NCBI RefSeq assembly: GCF_042429435.1
Contig: NZ_JBHMAF010000196.1
Strand: one strand, 5' to 3'
DNA: 64,000 bases
Source: Ectobacillus funiculus
GTDB lineage: Bacteria > Bacillota > Bacilli > Bacillales > Bacillaceae_G
Shown here: positions 50,930-60,117 of the stretch, in pieces
How positions within the stretch are numbered: the first letter of the stretch is position 1
Layout: every line of letters starts with the position of its first letter
Translations under genes and position numbers: made by a program
Notes under the pieces: generated by a model
What the model was told of the DNA's origin: nothing
What the model saw: only the letters and a program-made list of their open reading frames with translations
Databases searched by the model: none

Positions 50930-51175
50930 AGAAAGAGTAGCGTTTCGTCTTGATCCACAGAGAGCTGACATTCCGGTGCAAGTCAGTGTTCGAGTGTTAC
51001 GTGAAAATCCTCTCTGAGAAGCTGGACTGAATAAATCTTAGAGTAAGTCTAGCCGGGTGTCTACCGTTACAAGGAACACGTATGATTGTACGTTGCTAAG
51101 TGCTATTGATTGAATCAATAGAATTAGGGTGGTATCGCGGTTAACCCCGTCCCTTGCTTGGGACGGGGTTTTTTG
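50930..51175 (+). ncRNA. T-box leader of ileS2 (Ile specifier)
   Basis: T-box AGGGTGGTATCGCGG at 51126-51140. Stem I carries AGAGAGCTG, CCGGTGC and GTGAAAATCCTCTCTGAG; the specifier triplet ATC (51007-51009) reads isoleucine, matching the gene. Terminator AACCCCGTCCC-TTGCTT-GGGACGGGGTT, then TTTT. Confidence 0.93.
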
Positions 51176-51212
51176 TATGTTTTTGTACATTTTTGTATAG
51201 GGAGCGATATCT

Positions 51213-54200
51213 ATGAACGTTAACGAGAGTAAGGAAAGTGTTGGGCAGCGTGAGGACCGTATACGTAATTATTGGACAGAAGAAAAAACATTTAGACAAT
51301 CTGTTCAATTAAGAGAAGGAAAGACACCTTTTGTGTTTTATGAAGGACCACCCACTGCGAATGGTCTACCCCATGTAGGCCATGCTTTTGGGCGAACAAT
51401 TAAGGATGTTGTAGCACGCTATAAAACCATGAGAGGCTTTCAAGTGGAGAGAAAGGCTGGCTGGGATACACATGGTCTTCCTGTCGAGCTTGGTGTTGAG
51501 AAACAACTTGGTATTTCGGGGAAACAAGACATTGAACATTATGGTGTGGAGCCTTTTATCAACAAATGTAAGGAGAGCGTATTTACCTACGAGAAGAAAT
51601 GGCGTTCATTTACAGAAGAATTAGGTTATTGGGTAGATATGGACAGTCCTTATTTGACGTTAAGTAATGATTATATTGAAAGTGTATGGAACATTTTGAG
51701 TAAGGTTCACAAAGATGACCTATTGTATAAAGGCCACCGCGTATCGCCATACTGCCCTAGCTGTCAAACCACTTTAAGCTCGCACGAAGTAGCACAAGGC
51801 TACAAAGATGTAAAAGATTTATCGGCTACCATAAAATTTAAACGTCTTGATGCAGAGGAAGAATATTTCTTAGGCTGGACAACAACACCATGGACATTGC
51901 CTGCCAACGTTGCCCTTGCTATGAATCCAACTTTAACGTATGTTCGTGTACAAAAACAGAATAAGGTTTATATTGTTGCAAAATCCTTAGTAGAAAAAGT
52001 ACTTGGTGATAATGTAAATGTATTAAGTGAACATAGTGGTCATGAATTTGAAGGAGTACATTATTCCCCACCATTCCATTATGTGACTGTTGAGAAAGGA
52101 CATTATGTAGTATTAGCAGACTATGTTACAGAGGATAGTGGAACAGGTATTGTTCATATTGCCCCTGCTTACGGGGAGGATGACTATAAAACTGTTCAAC
52201 AGAATGGTTTATCCTTTATTAATGTAGTTGATCAACAAGGACGTTACACAGCCGATATTACAGAACTTTCGGGAAGGTTTGTGAAGGATTGTGACGTAGA
52301 CATTATTAAAATGCTTTCTGAACAAGGCACACTTTTTTATAAAGAAAAATATGAGCATAGCTACCCGCATTGCTGGAGATGTGACTCTCCTTTACTTTAC
52401 TACGCAACAGATAGCTGGTTTATTAGGATGGTGTCTTTAAAAGATAAAATGCTTGCAAACAATGCAACTGTTGATTGGTATCCAAATCATATTAAGGATG
52501 GCCGGTTTGGTAATTTTCTTGAAAATCTCATTGATTGGAATATAAGTAGGAACCGATACTGGGGTACACCTTTAAATGTTTGGATATGTTCTAATTGTCA
52601 TCACGAAGAATCGCCTAGCAGTATCCAGGAGCTACAAAAATTAGTAACAACTCCGATATCAAAGGATATAGAGTTGCACAAGCCCTATATTGATGAAGTA
52701 CAGTGTATCTGTCCAGAATGTAAGGGCGTTATGCAACGAACACCTGAAGTCATTGATGTTTGGTTTGATAGTGGCTCCATGCCATTTGCACAATATCATT
52801 ATCCATTAGAAAATAAAGATAAATTTAAATCGCAATTCCCCGCAGATGTCATAATTGAGGGAATTGACCAGACAAGGGGGTTTTTTTATAGCCTACTTGC
52901 TGTTTCGACCCTATTCACAGGTAAACCACCATATAAAAGCGTTTTGTCTCTTGGACACGTGCTTGATGAACATGGTCAAAAAATGTCTAAAAGTAAGGGG
53001 AATGCTTTGGACCCTGTGGAACTTATGAAGGAATATGGTGCAGATGCACTTCGTTGGGCATTTTTAGTTGATAGTTCACCATGGAATCCGAAACGTTTTT
53101 CAAAAAAGATTGTGCAGGATGCCAAATCAAAATTAATCGACACATTAGAAAACACTTATAAGTTTTATGCCATGTATGCGAAAATTGATGGATTTGTGTA
53201 TGATAAGCAGCAAACAGGTAAGAGAACACTCTTAGATAAATGGATACTTTCACGTCTGTATAGTACAATCAAGCTCGTTACTGGCTATATGGATCGCTAT
53301 CAATTTACTCAAGCAACACGCGAAATCGCCGCATTAATTGATGAACTGAGCAATTGGTATGTACGACGATCTAGAAACCGTTTTTGGGCTTCTGGACTTT
53401 CAGAGGATAAACGAGCTGCCTATTCAACACTTTTTGAGACACTTACCACGATCAGTCACTTGTTAGCTCCTTTTGTACCCTATGTGGCAGAAGATATCCA
53501 TTTGAAGCTACATCAAGATAGTGTTCATTTGCAAGACTATCCAAGATGTAATGATTCAATGGTTAATCCTAATTTAGAGGCAGACATGCAAACAATTCTA
53601 AAAATAGTGGAACTCGGCCGTAGTATTCGTAATGCTAAAAACTTGAAAGTTAAGCAGCCTTTACAGCAAATAATTGTATGGCGCAGTGAAGGAGAACGTC
53701 TTTTAGAAGCTTATACAGGTATCATTAAAGACGAACTAAATGTGAAAGATGTTGTTTATACACAAGATTTATCCCAATATGAATCAACTGTCTTTAAATT
53801 GAATTTTAAAACTGCGGGTGCTGCATTCGGTAAGTTGGTAAACTCAGTAAAAGAATATATTGATCATATCCCTGATACCGAGAAGAAGTCATTATTATAT
53901 AATGGGCAACTACAAATCGATGTAAAGGGACACACGGTAACATTACAGAAAGAACACATAAATGTCGAATATCTAGTTACATCCGGCTTTGAGATGGCTG
54001 GCGATCAGCAATTAAAGGTGATATTAGATTTAAAACTCACACCACAACTAGTGGATGAAGGTCAAGTTAGAGAATTAATTAGGTCTATCCAAGATACTCG
54101 TAAAAAATTAGATTTACCAGTCGAAAAGTATATTTCAATCAATATTTTAGCAGCGGCTGATAGCAAAGAAAAAATTAAACGTTTTGAAGGACTAATTAGA

Positions 54201-54308
54201 GAAAACGTACTTGTTCACCACATTAGTTTTGAAATGCTAAATGATTCCAAACAACATATTGAAGTGAAATTTGGTGATGAGGCCGTAAAGATTTCATTGA
54301 AATATTAG
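51213..54308 (+). CDS. ileS2: isoleucyl-tRNA synthetase, type 2 (mupirocin-tolerant class)
   Basis: A 1031-residue class I synthetase charging tRNA-Ile with isoleucine. The HIGH motif is GLPHVGHA, with PFVFYEGPPTANG before it (eukaryote-like type 2 form). The editing domain (about 185-380) contains GWTTTPWTLPANVA; the KMSKS loop is KMSKSKGNAL; an anticodon-binding domain (about 660-800) and the long type-2 tail follow. There is no C-terminal zinc finger of the type-1 housekeeping enzyme. Type 2 enzymes tolerate mupirocin, and Bacillales that have one often keep ileS1 elsewhere. The ATG has GGGAGCG. Its own T-box answers isoleucine starvation. Confidence 0.92.
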   Translation: MNVNESKESVGQREDRIRNYWTEEKTFRQSVQLREGKTPFVFYEGPPTANGLPHVGHAFGRTIKDVVARYKTMRGFQVERKAGWDTHGLPVELGVEKQLGISGKQDIEHYGVEPFINKCKESVFTYEKKWRSFTEELGYWVDMDSPYLTLSNDYIESVWNILSKVHKDDLLYKGHRVSPYCPSCQTTLSSHEVAQGYKDVKDLSATIKFKRLDAEEEYFLGWTTTPWTLPANVALAMNPTLTYVRVQKQNKVYIVAKSLVEKVLGDNVNVLSEHSGHEFEGVHYSPPFHYVTVEKGHYVVLADYVTEDSGTGIVHIAPAYGEDDYKTVQQNGLSFINVVDQQGRYTADITELSGRFVKDCDVDIIKMLSEQGTLFYKEKYEHSYPHCWRCDSPLLYYATDSWFIRMVSLKDKMLANNATVDWYPNHIKDGRFGNFLENLIDWNISRNRYWGTPLNVWICSNCHHEESPSSIQELQKLVTTPISKDIELHKPYIDEVQCICPECKGVMQRTPEVIDVWFDSGSMPFAQYHYPLENKDKFKSQFPADVIIEGIDQTRGFFYSLLAVSTLFTGKPPYKSVLSLGHVLDEHGQKMSKSKGNALDPVELMKEYGADALRWAFLVDSSPWNPKRFSKKIVQDAKSKLIDTLENTYKFYAMYAKIDGFVYDKQQTGKRTLLDKWILSRLYSTIKLVTGYMDRYQFTQATREIAALIDELSNWYVRRSRNRFWASGLSEDKRAAYSTLFETLTTISHLLAPFVPYVAEDIHLKLHQDSVHLQDYPRCNDSMVNPNLEADMQTILKIVELGRSIRNAKNLKVKQPLQQIIVWRSEGERLLEAYTGIIKDELNVKDVVYTQDLSQYESTVFKLNFKTAGAAFGKLVNSVKEYIDHIPDTEKKSLLYNGQLQIDVKGHTVTLQKEHINVEYLVTSGFEMAGDQQLKVILDLKLTPQLVDEGQVRELIRSIQDTRKKLDLPVEKYISINILAAADSKEKIKRFEGLIRENVLVHHISFEMLNDSKQHIEVKFGDEAVKISLKY

Positions 54309-54315
54309 TTTTATA

Positions 54316-54367
54316 TAAAGCACTGCAAGCAGTTGAATTTTAACAAGCTGTTCGCAGTGCTTTTTTA
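54316..54367 (+). terminator. terminator of ileS2
   Basis: AAGCACTGC-AAGCAG and CTGTT-CGCAGTGCTT, then TTTTT. Confidence 0.85.
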
Positions 54368-54369
54368 AC

Positions 54370-54820
54370 TTAATTTCTTATATTCAGGAAAAAGAAAATA
54401 TCCTTCTTCAAGCTGCTGAACAAGGGAAGGGGCATATCCGTTTTAATACTGAACTTATAGAGTATCAACAAGACGATTTAGGGGTAACAGCCACTATACT
54501 TAATCGAGAAACGGGAACGAAGGAAATTATTCGAAGTGATTATTTAGTTGCGGCAGATGGCGCTAAAAGCAAAATTCGTGAACATACAAAAATTCCAATG
54601 AAGGGAAGAGGAGTTATTGGTGGCCATTATATTAATATCTATTTTCAGGCTAACCTAAGTCATTTTCTGAAAGATAGCCAGTTGGGTTTTTATCAAATCC
54701 TAAATCCGGAAGCATTTGGTGCGCTCATAACAGTTGAAAATCGTGATGAATGGATTTATCACGCGGCCTATAATCCTTCAAATGGGGAACGTCCGGAAGA
54801 TTCCCCTATTTACAGAGGGA
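54370..54820 (+). pseudogene. internal fragment of an FAD-dependent aromatic hydroxylase
   Basis: About 145 codons without a start: ILLQAAEQGKGHIRFNTELI, YLVAADGAKSKIRE (the DG motif of PheA/TfdB-type flavoprotein hydroxylases) and MKGRGVIGGHYINIYFQANL. The N-terminal FAD motif and the C-terminal half are missing. It begins just after the ileS2 terminator and runs into the terminator of the LCP gene. Confidence 0.75.
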
Positions 54821-54827
54821 AAGAGGC

Positions 54828-54858
54828 AAATGAAATCACTCTCATTTGCCTCTTTTGT
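54828..54858 (-). terminator. terminator of the LCP gene
   Basis: AAGAGGCAAATGA and TCATTTGCCTCTT, with a T-run on the minus strand. Confidence 0.8.
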
Positions 54859-54869
54859 TTCTTAAACCA

Positions 54870-55925
54870 TTATTGGTTTTCTTCTTTATCTGTATGTTGA
54901 GTTGTATCTGTTGCTTCATCGGTTGCTTCATCTGGGGCGGATGTTAATCCAAGATGTTGTTTTAAAGTTTCTTTGATTTCCTTTACGCTCTGTTCATCAG
55001 GCTTCGCGTAATAAATGCCGTCAATATACTCATCAATATCTTTAACCTGCAGTTTTTCCATGTTTAATTGTGTTCCAAGCATGGTTTTTACAACGCCGAT
55101 CATATCATCAAAAGTCAAGTTGGTCTCCATCTCGCTTCCTGCTGCCTCGATTAAATCTGCCATTTTGGTAACAGAATTAAGGGAAAGAGCTTTTTTTGCG
55201 ATTGCTTCAATGATCAGTTGCTGACGCTGTCCGCGCATAAAATCGTTATCAATATGACGTGCTCTTGCTAAGACAAGTGCCTGTTCTCCATTCAACTTGT
55301 GCTGCCCTTTTTCTACCGTCACAAAACCGCTTTTTTTACTGTTAAAATCGGTAACGGAAATCGGGACATCCATGTCAATGCCGCCTAAAGTATCAACAAT
55401 TTTTATAAAGGAATCGAAGTTTACTTTTACGTAATAATCAACCGGTACATCTAAAAAGTCTTCTACGGTTTGAATCGTACCGTTTGCACCACCATATGCA
55501 TAGGCATGGGCGATTTTATTTTTTCGTTCCTTACTCGGAATGTAGACATATGTGTCACGAGGAATACTTACCAATTTAATAGATTTATCATCTTTGTTTA
55601 ACGTAGCTAAAAGTAATGCATCTGTTCGGAAAGAACCTCCAAAATCTTCTGTATCCTTTTTCCGTGCTTCGCTTTCATCCACACCCATAATTAAGATAGA
55701 AATATTGTCTTCTAAGGGTTTTACCGCTTCTAGGCGTTTGCTAGATTTACTACCGCGATCTAATTCCTTGTAGGCTGCTTGCGCGACATGTTCTGCTTTT
55801 ATATATAAATACGCTGCATAACCTATTCCCCCAATGAGAAGACAGAGAAGGGGGAATATCAAGAATACAGCGATTCTTCTCCTTCGTTTTTTTTGTTTAG
55901 AGCGATGTTGCAAACTGTGAGACAT
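54870..55925 (-). CDS. LytR-CpsA-Psr (LCP) family cell wall ligase
   Basis: A 351-residue membrane-anchored enzyme that likely attaches teichoic acid-type polymers to peptidoglycan. A basic cytoplasmic N-terminus (KQKKRRRR) and one membrane helix (about 18-40) precede the LCP domain (about 75-275), which has MGVDESE, FRTDALLLATLN, SIPRDTYVYIP (catalytic Arg), KIAHAYAYGG and ARARHIDNDFMRGQRQQ. The Asp/Glu/Thr-rich tail is disordered. The start is the ATG at 55925 with CAGGAGG; the 24 upstream codons lack a ribosome binding site. Confidence 0.9.
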   Translation of the reverse strand: MSHSLQHRSKQKKRRRRIAVFLIFPLLCLLIGGIGYAAYLYIKAEHVAQAAYKELDRGSKSSKRLEAVKPLEDNISILIMGVDESEARKKDTEDFGGSFRTDALLLATLNKDDKSIKLVSIPRDTYVYIPSKERKNKIAHAYAYGGANGTIQTVEDFLDVPVDYYVKVNFDSFIKIVDTLGGIDMDVPISVTDFNSKKSGFVTVEKGQHKLNGEQALVLARARHIDNDFMRGQRQQLIIEAIAKKALSLNSVTKMADLIEAAGSEMETNLTFDDMIGVVKTMLGTQLNMEKLQVKDIDEYIDGIYYAKPDEQSVKEIKETLKQHLGLTSAPDEATDEATDTTQHTDKEENQ

Positions 55926-56390
55926 TAGTAATCCTCCTGTTACTATTTTATACATAACTAAACATGAGCATTCTAAATCGGAAATATTACCATCCAAATG
56001 GAAATGACAGCTACCCTATGCTACTTGTAACTCTTTTTTTATCGGGTCAAGGGCTATGCCGTTTGTTGATTCTTGATATATAAACCGAATGATATTTCCC
56101 ATTTTCCGCGCTCAGGTTTCTAGAATCGCAAGCGAAAAGGCTGTCTTCCGCAGATCCATCGCACATATACGTAAACTGGGCGATGATCTAAAAATGACGA
56201 ATGGCTCGTTCACTTCGGACTTGGTAGCCATGAAAGTATACTGTATTTCTAAAGTTTCCTGCATGTATTATAATAACACATTTCGTTTCAAGTATTGTTA
56301 CATGTATCTTACAAGTGAATAATATATCCTCTTGCTTTTTGTCTGTCGGCTTGGTGAGAGAATCACACCGAGCCGATAGAAAGCATTGAT
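55926..56390. other. intergenic region with an R135-like scrap
   Basis: GTATACTGTATTTCTAAAG at 56236-56254 resembles the internal part of R135 in minus orientation. The open frame at 56089-56322 has no ribosome binding site and is not supported. Confidence 0.35.
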
Positions 56391-56526
56391 TTAAAAATCT
56401 AATTTCCGAAATTGTAGAGGAGTGTAATTGGTACGTTTTTTAAACGTGGTGACAAAATGGGAAATACTGTTGAACCCTGAATTAAATGAAACGGTTTCAA
56501 TGGAGTCATCCGTCGTTTGAAGTAAC
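56391..56526 (-). pseudogene. C-terminal remnant of an AraC family regulator
   Basis: The minus-strand frame reads LLQTTDDSIETVSFNSGFNS, then ISHFVTTFKKRTNYTPLQFR. This is the second HTH of AraC proteins, with a normal stop at 56391. All upstream domains are missing; it meets the IolT fragment head-on at 56526. Confidence 0.78.
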
Positions 56527-57638
56527 GTCTTGGTTATCTTGCTGAAATGTCACCTGCAGAACGGCGTGGTAGGTTGGTTACTCAAAATGAATTAATGATT
56601 GTTACTGGACAGTTTGCGGCTTACGTATGTAATGCAGTGATTGGAAATGTTTTTGGCGATGCAGGACATGTATGGCGTTACATGTTAGTGATTGCCACAT
56701 TACCAGCCGTAGCACTATGGATTGGAGTACTTATTTTACCTGAAAGCCCTCGTTGGTTAGCGTCTAAAGGAAGAATGGCTGAGGCATTAAAAATACTTAA
56801 ACAGATTCGCAGCGAAAGTATCGCTGAACAAGAATTGAAAGAAATTAACGCACGTATTTCAGAAGAGAAAAAAGTAGAAAGGGTAAGATTAAAAGATTTG
56901 AATATACCTTGGATTCGACGTATTTTGATTCTCGGTATTGGGATTGGCTCCATATCGCAATTAGTAGGTATAAACTCTATCATGTACTATGGAACACAAA
57001 TTCTTCAGGATTCTGGTTTTGGTACAAAAACAGCATTGATTGGAAATGTAGCAAACGGATTAATTTCTGTTATTGCAACTATTGTTGGTATGGCCCTCAT
57101 GAGTAAAGTGAATAGACGGACAATGTTTCTTACAGGTTTAACAGGAGTAACAATTGCACTTATTTCTGTTGGAGTTGCTACTCAAATGCTTTCCGGATCT
57201 CCGATATTGCCATATGTAGTATTATCAATGACAGTACTATATTTAGCTTTCTTTCAAGGAGCTATTGGTCCCTTGACATGGCTTACATTATCTGAAATAT
57301 TCCCTGCCCGTTTACGTGGTATGGGGATAGGAATCGCTGTTTTGTGTTTATGGGTTTGTAACTTTTTAGTAGGATTATTCTTCCCAGTTCTTCTAGAAGG
57401 AATCGGGCTGTCAGGAACATTTTTCTTGTTCGCTGTGTTTGGTATCGGAGGAGCGAGCTTTTTTGGTGGCGTTGGGAACGTTTGGGGAACACTTATTGGT
57501 GCCATGATTATTGCGGTGCTAAGAAATGGATTAAACCTATTAAATGTATCCGCCGATCTACAAATGGCAATTATCGGACTTGTTATTATCGCCGCTGTTT
57601 ATGTAGATGTTCTCCGCCAACGTTCGGCTAAGAAGTAA
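56526..57638 (+). pseudogene. chimeric transporter: IolT-like sugar porter joined to an RbsC-like permease end
   Basis: From about 56526 to 57440 the frame is the C-terminal two-thirds of a sugar porter MFS protein (LGYLAEMSPAERRGRLVTQN, LPESPRWLASKGR, SEIFPARLRGMGIG), lacking the first ~120 residues and any start. At GIGGASFFGG it continues in frame as the last ~60 residues of a ribose/inositol ABC permease (NVWGTLIGAMIIAVLRNGLN, ending LRQRSAKK). A deletion has fused two transporter genes. An internal ATG at 56547 lacks a ribosome binding site. Confidence 0.8.
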
Positions 57639-57678
57639 AATCTGCGTAGCCAATGATTTAAAAAAGGGTTGTTTCCAT

Positions 57679-57897
57679 ATGAAAAACAACGAGTGTACAG
57701 ACTCTGATGCAAGTGTTCGTCAGTTCCGTGAAACAATCGAAGCAGGGATGTTAGGAGTAAACGTTGGTGTATCAGCATCGATGGCGTTCTTCCCATTCCC
57801 TGGCTGGAAGGACTCTTTCTACGGCGACCTTCATGCGAACGGCACAGACAGCGTAGGGTTCTATACAAGAAAGAAAATGGTAACTGCTCGTTGGTAA
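57679..57897 (+). pseudogene. C-terminal remnant of methylmalonate-semialdehyde dehydrogenase (IolA/MmsA)
   Basis: The last ~65 residues of IolA: DASVRQFRETIEAGMLGVNV, FPGWKDSFYGDLHANGTDS and FYTRKKMVTARW, the family's ending. The catalytic cysteine region and everything upstream are missing. The ATG at 57679 is not the original start. Together with the AraC and IolT/RbsC fragments it marks a deleted inositol catabolic locus. Confidence 0.8.
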
Positions 57898-57908
57898 GAA
57901 AGAGATAA

Positions 57909-57954
57909 TGGAGGATGCAAAAGGGGAATCAATGCCCCGATTGCATCCTTTTCT
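57909..57954 (+). terminator. terminator after the iolA remnant
   Basis: AGGATGCAA and TTGCATCCT, then TTTCTT. Confidence 0.8.
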
Positions 57955-57955
57955 T

Positions 57956-58035
57956 GCACTTTAAGAAAGTATAAATGCAACCATGCCTCTGTCTTCGCTA
58001 AAAGGCAGGGCTCGCCAATCAGCGAGTTTTCTTTA
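57956..58035 (+). repeat. R135 element with internal deletion, copy 16
   Basis: CACTTTAAGAAAGTATAAAT joins GCAACCATGCCTCTGTC, so the inverted pair is lost; the hairpin CTCGCC-AATC-AGCGAG and TTTTCTTTA remain. The minus-strand PAP2 gene ends 3 bp from its right end. Confidence 0.9.
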
Positions 58036-58037
58036 TA

Positions 58038-58751
58038 CTATTGAGAATCATTGAGATTTTGTGCCTTCAATACACTTACAACCATATTTCCGATTTGCCT
58101 GCCTAATCTCAAGCCTTCATCATTATCTACTTTAAAATGTACGCCAGCGTACAAACGTGATAAAGCACACTCTTCCATTATATTTTTTATTCCTGCTTCT
58201 GATGGAAAGAAATAACTTAACACCGATTCTGCACATCCTGCAACAGTGGCGTGTGCAGAAGGGTAGGATGGAAAACGAGGTGTGGTCAACACAGTGGCTA
58301 AGTTTCTGCCATATTGATTTGGGCGTGCCACATCCCACAGATATTTAAAATACCATGACATCACAAAAGCGTCATTAACAGCAGCGTGAAAATATCCAAG
58401 TATTCTGGCAATACGCGGTGATCCTAGGTTGTATTTTGTAGCTAAATTAAAAATCATAGGAATCATATTCTGAGTTGCTTCAACTGTCCCCCAGTATTGT
58501 GCGCTGCGTATTTGTTGAGGAGTTATGGATGATAATGTTTGTTCTACAATAGATAACTCTGTTCCCCACTCGATCTCAATAGGATGTTTAATTTTCCAAT
58601 TAATCCGCTGCCGAAAGGGATCTAGGAATTCATTGTTTCTTTCCCTAAAAATAAAAAACATTGGAAAATATGCTGGTGCTGGATAAGGTTTAGGTAAAGT
58701 TTGTTCTCCTTGGTAAGGATATGCTGACCATCTCCGATAATTTGTTCTCAT
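58038..58751 (-). CDS. vanadium-dependent haloperoxidase/PAP2-like protein
   Basis: A 237-residue protein of the vanadium haloperoxidase branch of the PAP2 superfamily. The three phosphate/vanadate motifs are WDVARPNQYG (RP), FPSYPSAHAT (PSxH) and SRLYAGVHFKVDNDEG (SR..H...D). There is no signal peptide. Bacterial members may be phosphatases or haloperoxidases; nothing here decides. The start is the ATG at 58751 with AAGGGG; a TTG 9 bp earlier is too close to that site. R135 abuts its stop. Confidence 0.82.
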   Translation of the reverse strand: MRTNYRRWSAYPYQGEQTLPKPYPAPAYFPMFFIFRERNNEFLDPFRQRINWKIKHPIEIEWGTELSIVEQTLSSITPQQIRSAQYWGTVEATQNMIPMIFNLATKYNLGSPRIARILGYFHAAVNDAFVMSWYFKYLWDVARPNQYGRNLATVLTTPRFPSYPSAHATVAGCAESVLSYFFPSEAGIKNIMEECALSRLYAGVHFKVDNDEGLRLGRQIGNMVVSVLKAQNLNDSQ

Positions 58752-59078
58752 TAAATCCAACCCCTTATTTTATTCCTACTTATTCTTTATGAGTAAGGGT
58801 AATAAAATATAGCAGTTTGTTAGAAGCTTGTATGATTTGCTAGACATAACTGCCAAGAACAGATTGTATCAAAAATAGGCGAGAACACCCCTTCCTCAAG
58901 GGGCGTTAGCGAGTAGGTGGCGGATATCCAGTTAACTTTACTGCATATATTTGGACAAGATTTGGAATTTCCTTCGCTTTAATGTTTTTGATGAAGAGTA
59001 ATGTTAGAGAAATTTGAAATGAAGATCCTATACAACGAATGGGGAGATGGAAAGATTCATGAATAGAGGCACTTTTCA
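58752..59078. other. intergenic region, one small hairpin
   Basis: ACACCCCTT-CCTC-AAGGGGCGT at 58884-58906; otherwise nothing recognised. Confidence 0.35.
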
Positions 59079-59116
59079 CATAAAGAAAACTCGCCGATCA
59101 GCGAGTTTTCTTTATG
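59079..59116. repeat. palindrome made of two R135 right ends, copy 17
   Basis: CATAAAGAAAACTCGC and GCGAGTTTTCTTTATG, a perfect 16-bp stem around CGATCA. It equals two R135 hairpin ends fused head to head, or R135 reduced to its tip with its flank inverted. Confidence 0.8.
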
Positions 59117-59253
59117 AAATTGATTCAAACACAAATAGCCCTAAAAATAAATTTATTTTTTCAGGGCAACCATTTCTATGATGCTAAAACGCCTTTGGAA
59201 GAAAATACTGTCACTGCTCAAGGCAGCTTAGAGCCGCTTCTAGACCGGAATCT

Positions 59254-59523
59254 TTATATGATTTCTCCTTGAAAACGGCTATGTTTCTTTACTTCACTAA
59301 GTGTTTCTTCAATTTCTCTCATATAGTCATTGAAAACGTCCATTTTCCCCGCCGTCTCGAAGTTTTGCTGATCGACGGAATTTATGAGAGCGATAACGGC
59401 TTTTAGCTTCAAATCATCATAAAATTCAAGTTCTGATTCACCGATAATTTCTCCTTTTACAATTAAACGACCGGTGTTGTCCTCCATATTAAAACTATGC
59501 TTTTTTTCGTTTAACTCTTCCAT
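59254..59523 (-). CDS. conserved-looking small protein, unknown function
   Basis: An 89-residue soluble protein (MEELNEKKHSFNMEDNTGRL..). A beta-strand segment, RLIVKGEIIGESELEFY, is followed by two helices rich in Glu/Lys. The start is the ATG with AAAGGAGG; the 21 upstream codons have no ribosome binding site. It lies 40 bp after a second small gene on the same strand and is probably co-transcribed. Family not recognised. Confidence 0.6.
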   Translation of the reverse strand: MEELNEKKHSFNMEDNTGRLIVKGEIIGESELEFYDDLKLKAVIALINSVDQQNFETAGKMDVFNDYMREIEETLSEVKKHSRFQGEII

Positions 59524-59563
59524 TTTCGCCTCCTTTTCAAGCAGCGCTGCTTTCGATACCGAT

Positions 59564-59716
59564 TTATTTGCCAGCGGTGATATCATGATAAGGCATGATG
59601 AGCTTCGCTACCTTTTCGTAGCTCATCGGCCCTATTTCCCTTACTAAACGCGGAATGGCTTTTTCGGGATAACCATAGTCACGAAGAAGTTTTTCTACCT
59701 TTTCTGTATTGTTCAT
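59564..59716 (-). CDS. small protein, unknown function
   Basis: A 50-residue basic protein (MNNTEKVEKLLRDYGYPEKA..) that is predicted helical, with LVREIGPMSYEKVAKLIMPY. The ATG has GCGGAGGTG. First gene of a two-gene small operon with the 89-residue protein. Family not recognised. Confidence 0.6.
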   Translation of the reverse strand: MNNTEKVEKLLRDYGYPEKAIPRLVREIGPMSYEKVAKLIMPYHDITAGK

Positions 59717-60084
59717 TATCCGCACCTCCGCTTTATAGCATTCCCTATTTTGATAAAACAAAGCGGATATAAAAAGAGTTCTGGTAAGGGAATATTCTCT
59801 TACTAAAACGGAGAGGGGGATTCCTAATGAGGAAGGTCATAAAGCCCCTTCCCGATTAGGTGCTGATATGCTCATAAGGAATGATTGATTCCTTTCTCTT
59901 TTTTAGGCCAAATAAAATAACTTGCAGTGATACACAAATCAACTGCTATAAAGAGAACTCATATCTTGATAACTCCATAAAGTGCCTCGATTCTTGAGGG
60001 ATTTCTTCGGTTAGTAGAATTATTGAGTTCTGATAATAATTCGACCATGTAAGTTCAGAATATATTTTGATTAGAGGAAAACAC
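59717..60084. other. intergenic region, nothing recognised
   Basis: Promoters of the two flanking transcripts presumably lie here; no clear operator or hairpin was seen. Confidence 0.3.
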
Positions 60085-60116
60085 TAAGAGGAGATTTGAT
60101 TAAGAGGAGATTTGAT
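60085..60116 (+). repeat. duplicated ribosome binding site
   Basis: TAAGAGGAGATTTGAT occurs twice in direct tandem; the second copy ends 1 bp before the DUF3231 start codon. Confidence 0.85.
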
Positions 60117-60117
60117 T

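Noticed and set aside
59130..59273. Plus-strand stretch reading GNHFYDAKTPLEENTVTAQG
   Set aside because: Possibly a gene remnant, but no start, ribosome binding site or recognised family supports it.
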